A DNA stretch of 7,735 bases, from positions 1-7,735 of the forward strand of contig BNXD01000063.1 in NCBI GenBank assembly GCA_025999315.1. Reading direction: 5' to 3'. The notes beneath the pieces were generated by a model. The model saw nothing but the letters and a program-made list of their open reading frames with translations. It made no database searches and was not told where the DNA came from. The DNA comes from Bacteroidia bacterium (GTDB lineage Bacteria; Bacteroidota; Bacteroidia; Bacteroidales; Rikenellaceae). This document shows, piece by piece, positions 1 to 6,003 of the stretch. Made by a program: the position numbers and the translations under genes. Each line of letters opens with the position of its first letter. Positions within the stretch are counted from its first letter, which is position 1.

Positions 1-8
1 CGTCGTTT

Positions 9-33
9 GGTTACTTTTTATAAAAAAGTAACC
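9..33. repeat. AT-rich perfect hairpin
   Basis: GGTTACTTTTT (9-19) pairs perfectly with AAAAAGTAACC (23-33) around a 3-nt ATA loop, giving an 11-bp stem. It runs straight into the GC-rich word at 33-49. A similar hairpin lies at 3048-3069, also at the start of a repeat-filled gap. It lacks a T-tract directly after the stem on either strand, so it is not a clear intrinsic terminator, though it could still stop transcription from a gene left of the window. Confidence 0.6.
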
Positions 34-49
34 GCCCCGCGCGTAGCGG
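33..49. repeat. GC-rich repeat word, copy 1
   Basis: CGCCCCGCGCGTAGCGG occurs here and identically at 3409-3425; its first 15 bases recur at 7626-7640. CCGC and GCGG can pair around a GCGTA loop (37-49). The same 17-mer at two intergenic sites in under 8 kb, with a third partial copy, is far beyond chance. It marks a dispersed repeat of unknown function. Confidence 0.7.
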
Positions 50-106
50 AACTCAGTAGACTTTTGACAATGGCCAGCCTTATGGTCTGTGGCAAAACGT
101 TGCATT

Positions 107-123
107 GCGGCTCGGAGAGTCGC
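107..123. repeat. GGA-triloop hairpin, left end of inverted repeat
   Basis: GCGGCTC (107-113), loop GGA (114-116), GAGTCGC (117-123): seven pairs including one G-T wobble. The triloop is closed by C-G and has the form GNA on the plus strand. Confidence 0.55.
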
Positions 124-147
124 GCACAGCCGCAGCCACACTCTGCG

Positions 148-169
148 CTTTTTGGGCGCTTTTTGGGCA
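148..169 (+). repeat. Two 11-bp tandem units (left arm)
   Basis: CTTTTTGGGCG (148-158) is followed directly by CTTTTTGGGCA (159-169). They are the reverse-complement counterparts of the units at 320-352, so the tandem array is part of both arms of the large inverted repeat. Confidence 0.75.
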
Positions 170-319
170 GAGGGCTGCGGAATATTGCCAGCACGCCCTC
201 GCCTTACGGCATCGGGATCAATGTCCGCAGGCAGCCCACCGCCGTCTGCGGGCCGCAAACGAAACAGCAACTTCCGGGGCCGCAGGCTCCGACGCGGACG
301 ACGATAGACTGCAGTCCTC

Positions 320-352
320 CGCCCAAGAAGCACCCAAGAAGCGCCCAAAAAG
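320..352 (+). repeat. Three 11-bp tandem units (right arm)
   Basis: CGCCCAAGAAG (320-330), CACCCAAGAAG (331-341) and CGCCCAAAAAG (342-352) are head-to-tail copies differing at one or two positions. The left arm has only two units, so copy number differs between arms, as expected for slippage. GCGCAGAG is also repeated just downstream (about 362-379). Confidence 0.75.
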
Positions 353-385
353 CGCGGAAAGGCGCAGAGAAGCGCAGAGTGTGAC

Positions 386-402
386 GCGGCTCTGCGAGCC
401 GC
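386..402. repeat. TGC/GCA-triloop hairpin, right end of inverted repeat
   Basis: GCGGCTC (386-392), loop TGC (393-395), GAGCCGC (396-402): a perfect 7-bp stem. On the minus strand the loop reads GCA, again GNA closed by C-G. It is the counterpart of 107-123 in the opposite arm. Confidence 0.6.
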
Positions 403-493
403 AATAACAATATCCGAACGGCGAGCGTCCTTTTGCGAGCCGACAACCACCCGCCCCCCCGGCAGGGCATAACATTTTACAGCAAACCATCCG

Positions 494-1012
494 ATGAATA
501 ACCGTTACTACTATACCTCCGATCGCCGCAGTCGCCTGATCACCTCGATCGTGGTGACCGTAACGGCGCTGCTGAGCCTGCTGGCGGGATACTACAGCCA
601 CGGGGGTTACTTCATGGCGTGGGTCCTCTCGCTCGTGGCCGGTGTTGCGGGGCTCTACGCGCTCTCCATACCGCGCTACATCGAGATCGGGCAGGAGGCC
701 ATCGAGATACATTGCGTGCTGGAGCTGACAACCATCCGTTACGAGGATCTGGTGTCGATACGCAAGCTGCAACCCTCCGACATGCGTTACTGCTTCCCGT
801 TGCTGGGCAGTTATGGCTTTTTCGGCTATTACGGCTACTATTACAACCTGCTCTATTGGGACGTGGTCAAGGTCTATGCAGGCTGTTGGAACAACTTCGT
901 CGAACTGGAGGACATCTACGAGCAGCGATACATCGTCTCGTGCGACGACCCCGACGCCATGATCGCCGACCTGAAGGCAGCCGACAACACCCCGGACCGG
1001 ACGAAAGATTAG
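494..1012 (+). CDS. Small membrane protein with PH-like domain
   Basis: A 172-aa protein. A short basic, tyrosine-rich N-terminus is followed by two hydrophobic segments (about residues 15-33 and 39-58), which should form a membrane hairpin. A soluble region then begins YIEIGQEAIEIHCVLELTTI and ends VSCDDPDAMIADLK; this pattern is typical of bacterial PH-like domains. Residues 105-121 are strikingly rich in Tyr, Gly and Phe (GFFGYYGYYYNLLYW). The start is the first ATG in frame; there is no strong Shine-Dalgarno, as is usual for Bacteroidota. It sits 47 nt ahead of the DUF4831 gene on the same strand. Function is unknown; the membrane/PH-like assignment is by pattern and moderately sure. Confidence 0.75.
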   Translation: MNNRYYYTSDRRSRLITSIVVTVTALLSLLAGYYSHGGYFMAWVLSLVAGVAGLYALSIPRYIEIGQEAIEIHCVLELTTIRYEDLVSIRKLQPSDMRYCFPLLGSYGFFGYYGYYYNLLYWDVVKVYAGCWNNFVELEDIYEQRYIVSCDDPDAMIADLKAADNTPDRTKD

Positions 1013-1033
1013 GGTAGTTTGAGGGAATTTTAT

Positions 1034-1041
1034 TAGCTTTG
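1034..1041 (+). promoter_or_regulatory. Possible -7 promoter box (TAGCTTTG)
   Basis: TAGCTTTG matches the Bacteroidota -7 consensus TANNTTTG exactly and lies in the gap before the DUF4831 gene. A TTTG occurs at 1018-1021, but the spacer is only 12 nt instead of about 19-21, so the -33 half is not convincing. If used, the leader would be very short, which argues against the in-frame TTG start at 1039. Confidence 0.3.
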
Positions 1042-1059
1042 TCAAATAAATCGATGATT

Positions 1060-1971
1060 ATGAAAACAGCGTTGCGAGCGGCATGGGTTGCGGCATCGTT
1101 TCTGGCGGTGGGCCCTGTGGCCGGACAAAGCCTCGAGGGGCTGCCTGTGGGCGTTGTCGAGAAGGAGGGCCTATACACTGTGGTCAACCCCCGGACTGTG
1201 GTGCGGGCGACCGTCGTCGTGCAGCGCGAGGCGGTGCGCAAGGGGCCTTACGCAAGGTTTTCGCAAAAATACCTGGGGGTCATCGCCCCACTGAACGACC
1301 GCGACGGCTACTCGGTGCGCAGCGCCACGATCGGCTGGGTCGACCCGCGGAGCGACGCCTCTCCCAGCGGCGATCTGCCCGCCGTGGCCGAGGCGGTTTC
1401 GCCTCCACAACCCGTCTCGCCGCTGGTCAGCGACACGAGTTTCGTGCGGCTGCCTCTTAACATCGCCTCGTCGGTCGCCAAAAGCCCCGAGGAGATGGCC
1501 TCCGACGCGGCTGCAGCCATATTTGCCATACGCAAGCACCGCGCCGAGCTGATCTCGGGCGATGCCGGCGAGCATGTCTTCGGCGCGGGGCTCGCCACAG
1601 CCCTCGAGGAGCTCGGGCGGCAGGAGCAGGAGTATCTCGAGCTGTTTCTGGGCAAGCAGTTCATCCAGCAGGTGGCGCGCACTTTCGAGGTGGTCCCCCA
1701 GGCGGGTGTCTACAGCTATACGGTATGCCGGCTGTCGGAGACGGGTGGGCTGATGGACGCCTCGCAGATGGGCGGACGCCCCATAACGCTCGCCCTGAAT
1801 GTCGAACAGACTGAGATCCCCGCCCCGCCGCTGCCCAAAAAGTACGCCTCGCTCACCACGCTGCTGTTTCCCGCCATAGCCGTGGGTCGCCTCTCGGACG
1901 GCTCGCGCGAACTGGCTTCATGCCGCCTGCCCGTATACCAGTACGGCACAAGGGTCGATGTCGCAAAGTGA
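1060..1971 (+). CDS. DUF4831 family exported protein
   Basis: A 303-aa protein from ATG 1060; ATG 1054 and TTG 1039 are alternative in-frame starts. I prefer 1060 because it gives a clean Sec signal peptide: MKTALRAAW, a hydrophobic core, then a likely cleavage near GPVAGQS. The mature N-terminus has the DUF4831 pattern: a GLYTVVNPRTVVRATVVVQRE strand region followed by KGPYARFSQKYLGV. The C-terminal part (FEVVPQAGVYSYTVCRLSETGG) fits a beta-rich domain. There is no lipobox cysteine, so it is probably periplasmic rather than a lipoprotein. The family is, to my knowledge, of unknown function and largely confined to Bacteroidales. Its stop lies 10 nt before the deacylase start, suggesting co-transcription. 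Confidence 0.85.
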   Translation: MKTALRAAWVAASFLAVGPVAGQSLEGLPVGVVEKEGLYTVVNPRTVVRATVVVQREAVRKGPYARFSQKYLGVIAPLNDRDGYSVRSATIGWVDPRSDASPSGDLPAVAEAVSPPQPVSPLVSDTSFVRLPLNIASSVAKSPEEMASDAAAAIFAIRKHRAELISGDAGEHVFGAGLATALEELGRQEQEYLELFLGKQFIQQVARTFEVVPQAGVYSYTVCRLSETGGLMDASQMGGRPITLALNVEQTEIPAPPLPKKYASLTTLLFPAIAVGRLSDGSRELASCRLPVYQYGTRVDVAK

Positions 1972-1981
1972 AAGAAAGATT

Positions 1982-3040
1982 ATGGATCAACTGTATAACG
2001 ATTCGGTGGAGCTGCTTAAGGCGTTGATAGCCACCCCTTCGCCGAGCAAGCACGAAGAGGGGACGGCGCAGCTTATAGAGCGTTACCTGGCCGGGCACGG
2101 GGTGGAGCATATTCACCGTCTGCACAACAACATCTGGGCGACCAGCGAGGATTTTGACCCGGCGCGGCCCACCATTCTGCTCAACTCGCACCACGACACG
2201 GTGGCGCCCAACACGGGCTACACCCGCGACCCCTATCTGCCCACCATCGAGGGCGAGCGGCTCTATGGCTTGGGAAGCAACGATGCCGGGGCGAGCGTGG
2301 TGTCGCTGTTGGCCGCCTTTGTGCACTTCTACCACCGTAAGGGGATGAAATACAACCTGATAGTGGCCACGACGGGCGAGGAGGAGAACAGCGGCGCAAA
2401 CGGCCTGGAGAGCGTTCTCCCACAGCTGGGCCCGCTGAGTTTTGCCATCGTGGGCGAGCCGACGCAGATGCAGCTGGCCATAGCCGAGCGTGGCCTGACG
2501 GTTGTCGACTGCATAGCTCACGGCAAAGCCGGTCATGCCGCACGCGACGAGGGCGAAAATGCGATCTACAAGGCTATCAAAGATATAGAGTGGCTGCGCA
2601 CGTACCAGTTCCCGCGCAAGAGCGAGATGTTCGGGGCGGTCAAGATGAGCGTAACCATGATCGGCGCCGGTACACAGCACAACGTCGTGCCGGCCGAGTG
2701 CCGTTTCACGGTCGACATACGGGTCACAGACCGCTACACCAACGAGGAGGTCGTCGAAGAGATTCGCCGTAACATCACAAGCGAGGTCGTCCCGCGCTCG
2801 ACACGCCTCAAACCCTCGAGCATCGACCCCGCACACCCCATCGTCCGCGCCGGTATCGCGCTGGGACGCACCACCTACGGCTCGCCCACAACCTCCGATC
2901 AGGCGCTGCTCGACATACCCTCGCTCAAGATGGGCCCCGGCGACAGCGCCCGCTCCCACTCGGCCGACGAGTTCGTGCTCCTGTCCGAGATCCGCGAAGG
3001 GATAGAACTGTATGTCAAGATGCTGGAGACGGTGTTGTGA
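1982..3040 (+). CDS. argE: M20 deacylase, ArgE-type (N-acylornithine/N-acylcitrulline)
   Basis: A 352-aa di-zinc M20-family amidohydrolase. Visible active-site residues: H70 and D72 in SHHDTVAP, bridging D101 in YGLGSNDAGAS, general base E133 and ligand E134 in TTGEEENSG, E159 in VGEPT and ligand H326 in RSHSADEF. The dimerisation lid domain lies between (about residues 165-275, including GAGTQHNVVPAECRFTVDIR). ATG 1982 is chosen because an upstream ATG (1958) overlaps the DUF4831 gene and adds only eight polar residues; AAGAAAGA just upstream may help initiation. Nearby argH supports arginine biosynthesis. In Bacteroides the pathway is known to use N-succinyl intermediates and an acylated-ornithine transcarbamylase, so the true substrate may be N-succinyl-citrulline rather than N-acetylornithine; the sequence alone does not decide. 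Confidence 0.88.
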   Translation: MDQLYNDSVELLKALIATPSPSKHEEGTAQLIERYLAGHGVEHIHRLHNNIWATSEDFDPARPTILLNSHHDTVAPNTGYTRDPYLPTIEGERLYGLGSNDAGASVVSLLAAFVHFYHRKGMKYNLIVATTGEEENSGANGLESVLPQLGPLSFAIVGEPTQMQLAIAERGLTVVDCIAHGKAGHAARDEGENAIYKAIKDIEWLRTYQFPRKSEMFGAVKMSVTMIGAGTQHNVVPAECRFTVDIRVTDRYTNEEVVEEIRRNITSEVVPRSTRLKPSSIDPAHPIVRAGIALGRTTYGSPTTSDQALLDIPSLKMGPGDSARSHSADEFVLLSEIREGIELYVKMLETVL

Positions 3041-3047
3041 TTTTTTT

Positions 3048-3069
3048 GTTCTCTTTTGAAAAAGAGAAC
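3048..3069. repeat. AT-rich perfect hairpin
   Basis: GTTCTCTTTT (3048-3057) pairs perfectly with AAAAGAGAAC (3060-3069) around a GA loop. It lies 7 nt after the argE stop, following a run of seven T. The T-run is before the stem, not after it, so it is not a canonical terminator, although its position at the gene end makes that role possible. It resembles the hairpin at 9-33 and opens the repeat cluster 3041-3442. Confidence 0.6.
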
Positions 3070-3084
3070 CAGAAAACTTTTCTA

Positions 3085-3099
3085 AGATGCTTCGCATCT
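3085..3099. repeat. TTC-loop mini-hairpin
   Basis: AGATGC (3085-3090), loop TTC (3091-3093), GCATCT (3094-3099). The minus strand contains GCGAAGC, the known exceptionally stable DNA mini-hairpin core. Confidence 0.5.
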
Positions 3100-3120
3100 C
3101 CGGATTTTGGTCGGTGCAGG

Positions 3121-3254
3121 GATTAACAAGTGGTGGGCCGCATTTCATGCGGCGCTTTACGCTTGAGGGATTTGGGCTTCTGAAAGCAAGCTTTCAAACC
3201 AAATCCCTCAAGTGTAAAGGCTGCCGGGCTTCGCCCGCCGCCCACTTGTTAATC
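3121..3254. repeat. 134-bp cruciform-like element (four-way junction)
   Basis: An outer 13-bp stem (GATTAACAAGTGG, 3121-3133, with 3242-3254) encloses three arms. Arm 1: 3137-3143 with 3147-3153, 7 bp, loop TTC. Arm 2: 3155-3175 with 3199-3219, 21 positions all paired, with one G-T wobble (3161/3213), topped by TGAAAGC/GCTTTCA (3181-3196) with a 2-nt AA loop. Arm 3: 3225-3229 with 3233-3237, 5 bp, loop TTC. Nearly every base is in a stem. No plausible coding frame crosses it. It could be a REP-like or MITE-like DNA element or a structured RNA in the argE-argH gap; I do not recognise a named family. Confidence 0.7.
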
Positions 3255-3313
3255 TTTACATAAGTCGGCGCACCTGAACAGTTAAAAGTTCTTTGCCCAG
3301 CTTTGTTGGCGGG

Positions 3314-3340
3314 CAGAGAGTTCGAGCAAGCTCGACTCTG
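3314..3340. repeat. AA-loop hairpin
   Basis: TCGAGC (3322-3327) and GCTCGA (3330-3335) pair around a 2-nt AA loop; CAGAG (3314-3318) and CTCTG (3336-3340) extend the stem past a 3-nt bulge. It shares the GC-AA-GC tip with the apex of arm 2 at 3181-3196. A small CTTGG/CCAAG hairpin (3348-3364) follows. The region 3255-3313 shows nothing I can name. Confidence 0.5.
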
Positions 3341-3408
3341 TTCTCGGCTTGGCGTCGGTCCAAGAAAGCGCGGGAAAGCATACACAAATCAAACGACAAC
3401 AAAGCGGG

Positions 3409-3425
3409 CGCCCCGCGCGTAGCGG
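3409..3425. repeat. GC-rich repeat word, copy 2
   Basis: CGCCCCGCGCGTAGCGG, identical to 33-49. Here CCCGC (3412-3416) and GCGGG (3422-3426) form a perfect 5-bp stem with a GCGTA loop. It ends 17 nt before the argH ATG, so if argH is transcribed from upstream, this hairpin lies in its 5' leader and might affect initiation. The preceding CAACAAAGCGGGCG resembles the sequence before copy 3. Confidence 0.7.
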
Positions 3426-3442
3426 GAAAAGCAAATAAATAT

Positions 3443-4774
3443 ATGAAACTTTGGCAGAAAAACACCGACTCCGATGCTGCTGTCGAGCGGTTTACGGTAG
3501 GGGCCGACAGGGAGATGGATCTTTTGCTGGCGCGGGCCGATGTGCTGGGTTCGCTGGCCCATACCCGCATGTTGCACAAGATCGGGCTGATGGCGAAAGA
3601 TGAGCTCGAGGGGGTGCAGCGTGAGCTTAAGGCGATCTACCGGCAGATCGAGCAGGGGGGATTCGCGATCGAGCAGGGGGTGGAGGATGTCCATTCGCAG
3701 GTGGAGTTTATGCTCACCGAGCATCTGGGCGATGTGGGCAAGAAGATACACAGCGGCCGCAGTCGCAACGACCAGGTGCTGGTCGACCTGAGGCTGATGC
3801 TGCGGCGGGCGATCATGGAGATCGCCGGCGACGTGCGCACGCTCTTCACCACGCTGCAGGCTCTCTCGGAGCGACACCGGGATGTGCTGATGCCCGGATA
3901 TACCCACCTGCAGGTGGCGATGCCCTCGTCGTTCGGGCTGTGGTTCGGGGCTTACGCCGAGTCGCTTGTCGACGATCTGCAGATGCTGCTGGCGGCCTAC
4001 CGCATCACCAACCGCAACCCCCTGGGGTCGGCGGCAGGCTACGGGTCGTCGTTTCCGCTCGATCGTCAGATGACTACCGAGCTGTTGGGTTTCGACTCGC
4101 CCGACTACAACGTCGTCTATGCCCAGATGGGGCGCGGCAAGACCGAACGGGTTGTCTCTCAAGCCATCGCGTCGATCGCCCACACCCTCGCGCGTCTGGC
4201 GATGGACAACACTATGTTCCTCAACCAGAACTTCGACTTTATCAGCTACCCAGCCAACCTGACCACCGGGTCGAGCATCATGCCCCACAAGAAAAATCCC
4301 GACGTGTGGGAGATCATCCGCGGGCGATGCAACCTGTTGCAGGGGCTGCCGGGACAGATCGCCATGCTGACGGTCAATCTTCCGCTGGGCTACAACCGCG
4401 ACCTGCAGCTGCTCAAGGAGGCGCTGTTCCCGGCGTTGGAACAGGTGCGCGAGGCGCTTCAGATGGCCGATTTCATGCTCGAACACATCAGCGTCAGGGA
4501 GAACATACTCGACGATCCGAAGTACGACTACATGTTCAGCGTAGAGGTAGTCAACAATCTGGCGCTCAGCGGCGTTCCGTTCCGCGAAGCCTACCGCAAA
4601 GTGGGTCTCGACATCGAAAACGGCACTTTCACCCCCTCCAAAACCGTCAATCACACCCATATGGGCAGCATCGGCAACCTCTGCAACGACCGCATCGCCC
4701 AACTCATGGAGGCGGCCATGGCCGAGTTCCACTTCGAGCGCGCAGTCGCTGCCGAGGAAGAGTTGATCAGGTAA
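3443..4774 (+). CDS. argH: Argininosuccinate lyase
   Basis: A 443-aa cytoplasmic enzyme of the fumarase/aspartase superfamily that cleaves argininosuccinate to arginine and fumarate, the last step of arginine synthesis. Motifs: HSGRSRNDQV (residues 103-112), PGYTHLQ with catalytic-region H155, and the superfamily signature GSSIMPHKKNPD from residue 276, containing the catalytic-loop serine. Length is normal for the family. ATG 3443 gives the usual start MKLWQKN; the open frame extends upstream to an ATG at 3293, but that extension translates the repeat cluster and is rejected. There is no exact TANNTTTG promoter box in the 400-bp gap, so the promoter is unresolved. The M20 deacylase is the nearest upstream gene. 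Confidence 0.97.
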   Translation: MKLWQKNTDSDAAVERFTVGADREMDLLLARADVLGSLAHTRMLHKIGLMAKDELEGVQRELKAIYRQIEQGGFAIEQGVEDVHSQVEFMLTEHLGDVGKKIHSGRSRNDQVLVDLRLMLRRAIMEIAGDVRTLFTTLQALSERHRDVLMPGYTHLQVAMPSSFGLWFGAYAESLVDDLQMLLAAYRITNRNPLGSAAGYGSSFPLDRQMTTELLGFDSPDYNVVYAQMGRGKTERVVSQAIASIAHTLARLAMDNTMFLNQNFDFISYPANLTTGSSIMPHKKNPDVWEIIRGRCNLLQGLPGQIAMLTVNLPLGYNRDLQLLKEALFPALEQVREALQMADFMLEHISVRENILDDPKYDYMFSVEVVNNLALSGVPFREAYRKVGLDIENGTFTPSKTVNHTHMGSIGNLCNDRIAQLMEAAMAEFHFERAVAAEEELIR

Positions 4775-4781
4775 CTGTCTT

Positions 4782-4812
4782 TATAGAGCGTTAACGCTCC
4801 ATAAAAGAAAAG
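4782..4812. repeat. Hairpin repeat flanking rhuM, left copy
   Basis: Palindrome GAGCGTTAACGCTC (4786-4799), extended by TTTAT/ATAAA outside single mismatches, then AAGAAAAG. It begins 7 nt after the argH stop. A related copy lies at 5917-5949 beyond rhuM, sharing TATAG, GTTAAC, CTCCATA and AAGAAAAG. No T-run follows the stem on the plus strand, so terminator function is uncertain. Confidence 0.6.
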
Positions 4813-4816
4813 TGGG

Positions 4817-4823
4817 AAAGGAG
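4817..4823 (+). promoter_or_regulatory. Strong Shine-Dalgarno of rhuM
   Basis: AAAGGAG lies 7 nt before the rhuM ATG, a near-ideal anti-16S match. The other genes in the window have no such clear site, which fits a foreign origin for rhuM. Confidence 0.6.
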
Positions 4824-4830
4824 TAGAGCC

Positions 4831-5841
4831 ATGGCAGATATTGAGAAATATACCGACTTTCTGTTTTATAACTCCGAGGACGGTACTACCAAAGTACAGG
4901 TGATCGCGGACAGGGAAGCCGAAACCATTTGGACGACCCAAAAGGGAATGAGTGAAATATTTGGAACAACTCCTCAAAATATCACCATTCATTTAAAAAA
5001 CATATTTGAAAGCGGCGAATTAGATGAGATTTTAGTATGTAAAGAAATTTTACATACTGCCTCCGACGGCAAAAATTACAAAACAAGGTTTTACCACCTC
5101 GATGCTATTATTTCGGTCGGATACAGGGTTAATTCCGCTCAAGCTACACGGTTCCGAATCTGGGCTACTCAAATACTCAAGGAGTACATGATAAAAGGCT
5201 TTGCCCTCGACGATGAGAGATTAAAACAGGGCGGCCAAATGTTCGGGACAGACTACTTTAACCAACTGTTAGAGCGTGTCCGGGAGATAAGAGCTTCGGA
5301 GCGGATGTTCTATCAGAAACTAACGGACATTTATGCCCAAAGTATCGACTATGACAGCAAGGCTCCTATAACCATTGAATTTTACTCCAGCATTCAGAAT
5401 AAGTTGGAATATGCCGTTACCGGCCATACAGCGGCGGAAATCATCATTTCCCGTGCAGATCACAAGTTGTCCAATATGGGGCTGATGACGTGGAAAGATT
5501 CAAAGAAAGGAGGTAAAATTCAGCTAAGCGACACTAAGATAGCCAAGAACTACATGACCCATGGAGAATTGAGCGAACTCAATCAATTGGTCAGTGTGTG
5601 TCTGGATTCAGCCGAATTACGTATAAAGCGAGGCCAGCCTATCCGAATGACTGAATGGATCGGACAAATAAATGCGATCCTCCAAATGAATGGTTATGAC
5701 CTGTTGGCCGGCAAAGGCACTCGATCAAAAGAGCAAGGCGAAACTCATGCAAGTAAAGAGTTTAACAAATTCCGACCGATACAGGATGCCAACTATATTT
5801 CCGACTTCGACAAGTTGGTAGATAAGGCCACAGGGAAGTGA
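4831..5841 (+). CDS. rhuM: RhuM family protein
   Basis: A 336-aa protein of the virulence RhuM family, named after a gene of a Salmonella pathogenicity island; biochemical function is unknown. The N-terminal part contains a DNA-binding-like segment (about residues 33-65: TIWTTQKGMSEIFGTTPQNI and following, ending ESGELDE), then the family-typical FYHLDAIISVGYRVNSAQATRFRIWA and ILKEYMIKGFALDDERLKQ. The C-terminal half includes EYAVTGHTAAEII and GKIQLSDTKIAKNYM. Relatives often sit in islands or beside type I restriction systems; none is visible here, so it stands alone. Codons are AT-richer (AAA, TTA, ATT, AAT common) than those of neighbouring genes. It has a strong SD and is bracketed by related hairpin repeats. 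All this suggests horizontal acquisition. The frame is intact and full length. No promoter was recognised. Confidence 0.9.
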   Translation: MADIEKYTDFLFYNSEDGTTKVQVIADREAETIWTTQKGMSEIFGTTPQNITIHLKNIFESGELDEILVCKEILHTASDGKNYKTRFYHLDAIISVGYRVNSAQATRFRIWATQILKEYMIKGFALDDERLKQGGQMFGTDYFNQLLERVREIRASERMFYQKLTDIYAQSIDYDSKAPITIEFYSSIQNKLEYAVTGHTAAEIIISRADHKLSNMGLMTWKDSKKGGKIQLSDTKIAKNYMTHGELSELNQLVSVCLDSAELRIKRGQPIRMTEWIGQINAILQMNGYDLLAGKGTRSKEQGETHASKEFNKFRPIQDANYISDFDKLVDKATGK

Positions 5842-5916
5842 ACTGTACGAAAAATCCGACAGTTGAAAATGCAAGCCTCGGATAGCAAGATGCACCTTAC
5901 CGACAAGGTAGCTGCC

Positions 5917-5949
5917 TATAGGGTGTGTTAACACTCCATAGAAGAAAAG
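5917..5949. repeat. Hairpin repeat flanking rhuM, right copy
   Basis: TATAG, then a GTGTTAACAC palindrome core, CTCCATAG and AAGAAAAG. It is the same architecture as 4782-4812. The stem pair C-G in the left copy (GCGTTAACGC) is T-A here (GTGTTAACAC), a compensating change. It abuts the mdh terminator. Between the rhuM stop and this repeat (5842-5916) only weak short inverted repeats are seen, such as AACTGT/ACAGTT (5841-5864). Confidence 0.55.
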
Positions 5950-5979
5950 GCGGCGGCGGAAATTGTTTCCGCCGCCGCC
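5941..5979 (-). terminator. Intrinsic terminator of gcvH-mdh
   Basis: A perfect 14-bp stem (5949-5962 with 5966-5979: GGCGGCGGCGGAAA against TTTCCGCCGCCGCC) with a 3-nt loop lies just downstream of the mdh stop on the minus strand. It is followed there by CTTTTCTTC. This is a strong rho-independent terminator for the minus-strand operon. On the plus strand the downstream tract (GATGCTTTATTT) is weaker, but it may also block read-through from rhuM. Confidence 0.8.
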
Positions 5980-6003
5980 CGATGCTTTATTTAAGAATGG
6001 GAT

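Larger units (their letters stand above)
104..405. repeat. Long imperfect inverted repeat element (~300 bp)
   Basis: The left arm (about 104-178) and the reverse complement of the right arm (about 307-405) share ATTGCGGCTC, a GAGAG/CAGAG-CGCG block, CACACTCTGCGC and CTTTTTGGGCG units, with short insertions between blocks. Each terminus carries its own 7-bp hairpin (107-123 and 386-402). The centre (about 190-305) is GC-rich with small hairpins such as the CCGCAG/CTGCGG pair starting near 225. Reading frames cross it on both strands, but they are low-complexity translations of the repeat with no recognisable domain. From 406 to 493 I see only a C-run (about 453-460) and no gene. Best read as a MITE-like or REP-like structured repeat; no transposase is present. 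Confidence 0.65.

Noticed and set aside
148..352. CRISPR array
   Set aside because: The 11-bp units are directly adjacent with no spacers, and no cas genes are present.
7..384. Overlapping frames in the first 400 bp on both strands
   Set aside because: They translate the inverted repeat and tandem 11-mers; no domain, no start signal, and several frames are equally open.
1853..3148. 431-aa open frame on the minus strand opposite argE
   Set aside because: It is a shadow of the GC-rich argE gene, with no recognisable domain and a composition rich in His, Arg and Val. The plus strand has complete M20 motifs.
3121..3254. tRNA-like cloverleaf
   Set aside because: The topology resembles a cloverleaf, but arm lengths are wrong and there is no T-loop consensus, anticodon arm geometry or CCA end.
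3293..3442. 50-residue N-terminal extension of argH
   Set aside because: It runs through hairpins and the repeat word, and ArgH proteins normally begin MxLWxK as at 3443.
3389..4732. 447-aa open frame on the minus strand opposite argH
   Set aside because: Shadow of argH; His/Arg/Gln-rich with no domain, while the plus frame has the full lyase signature.
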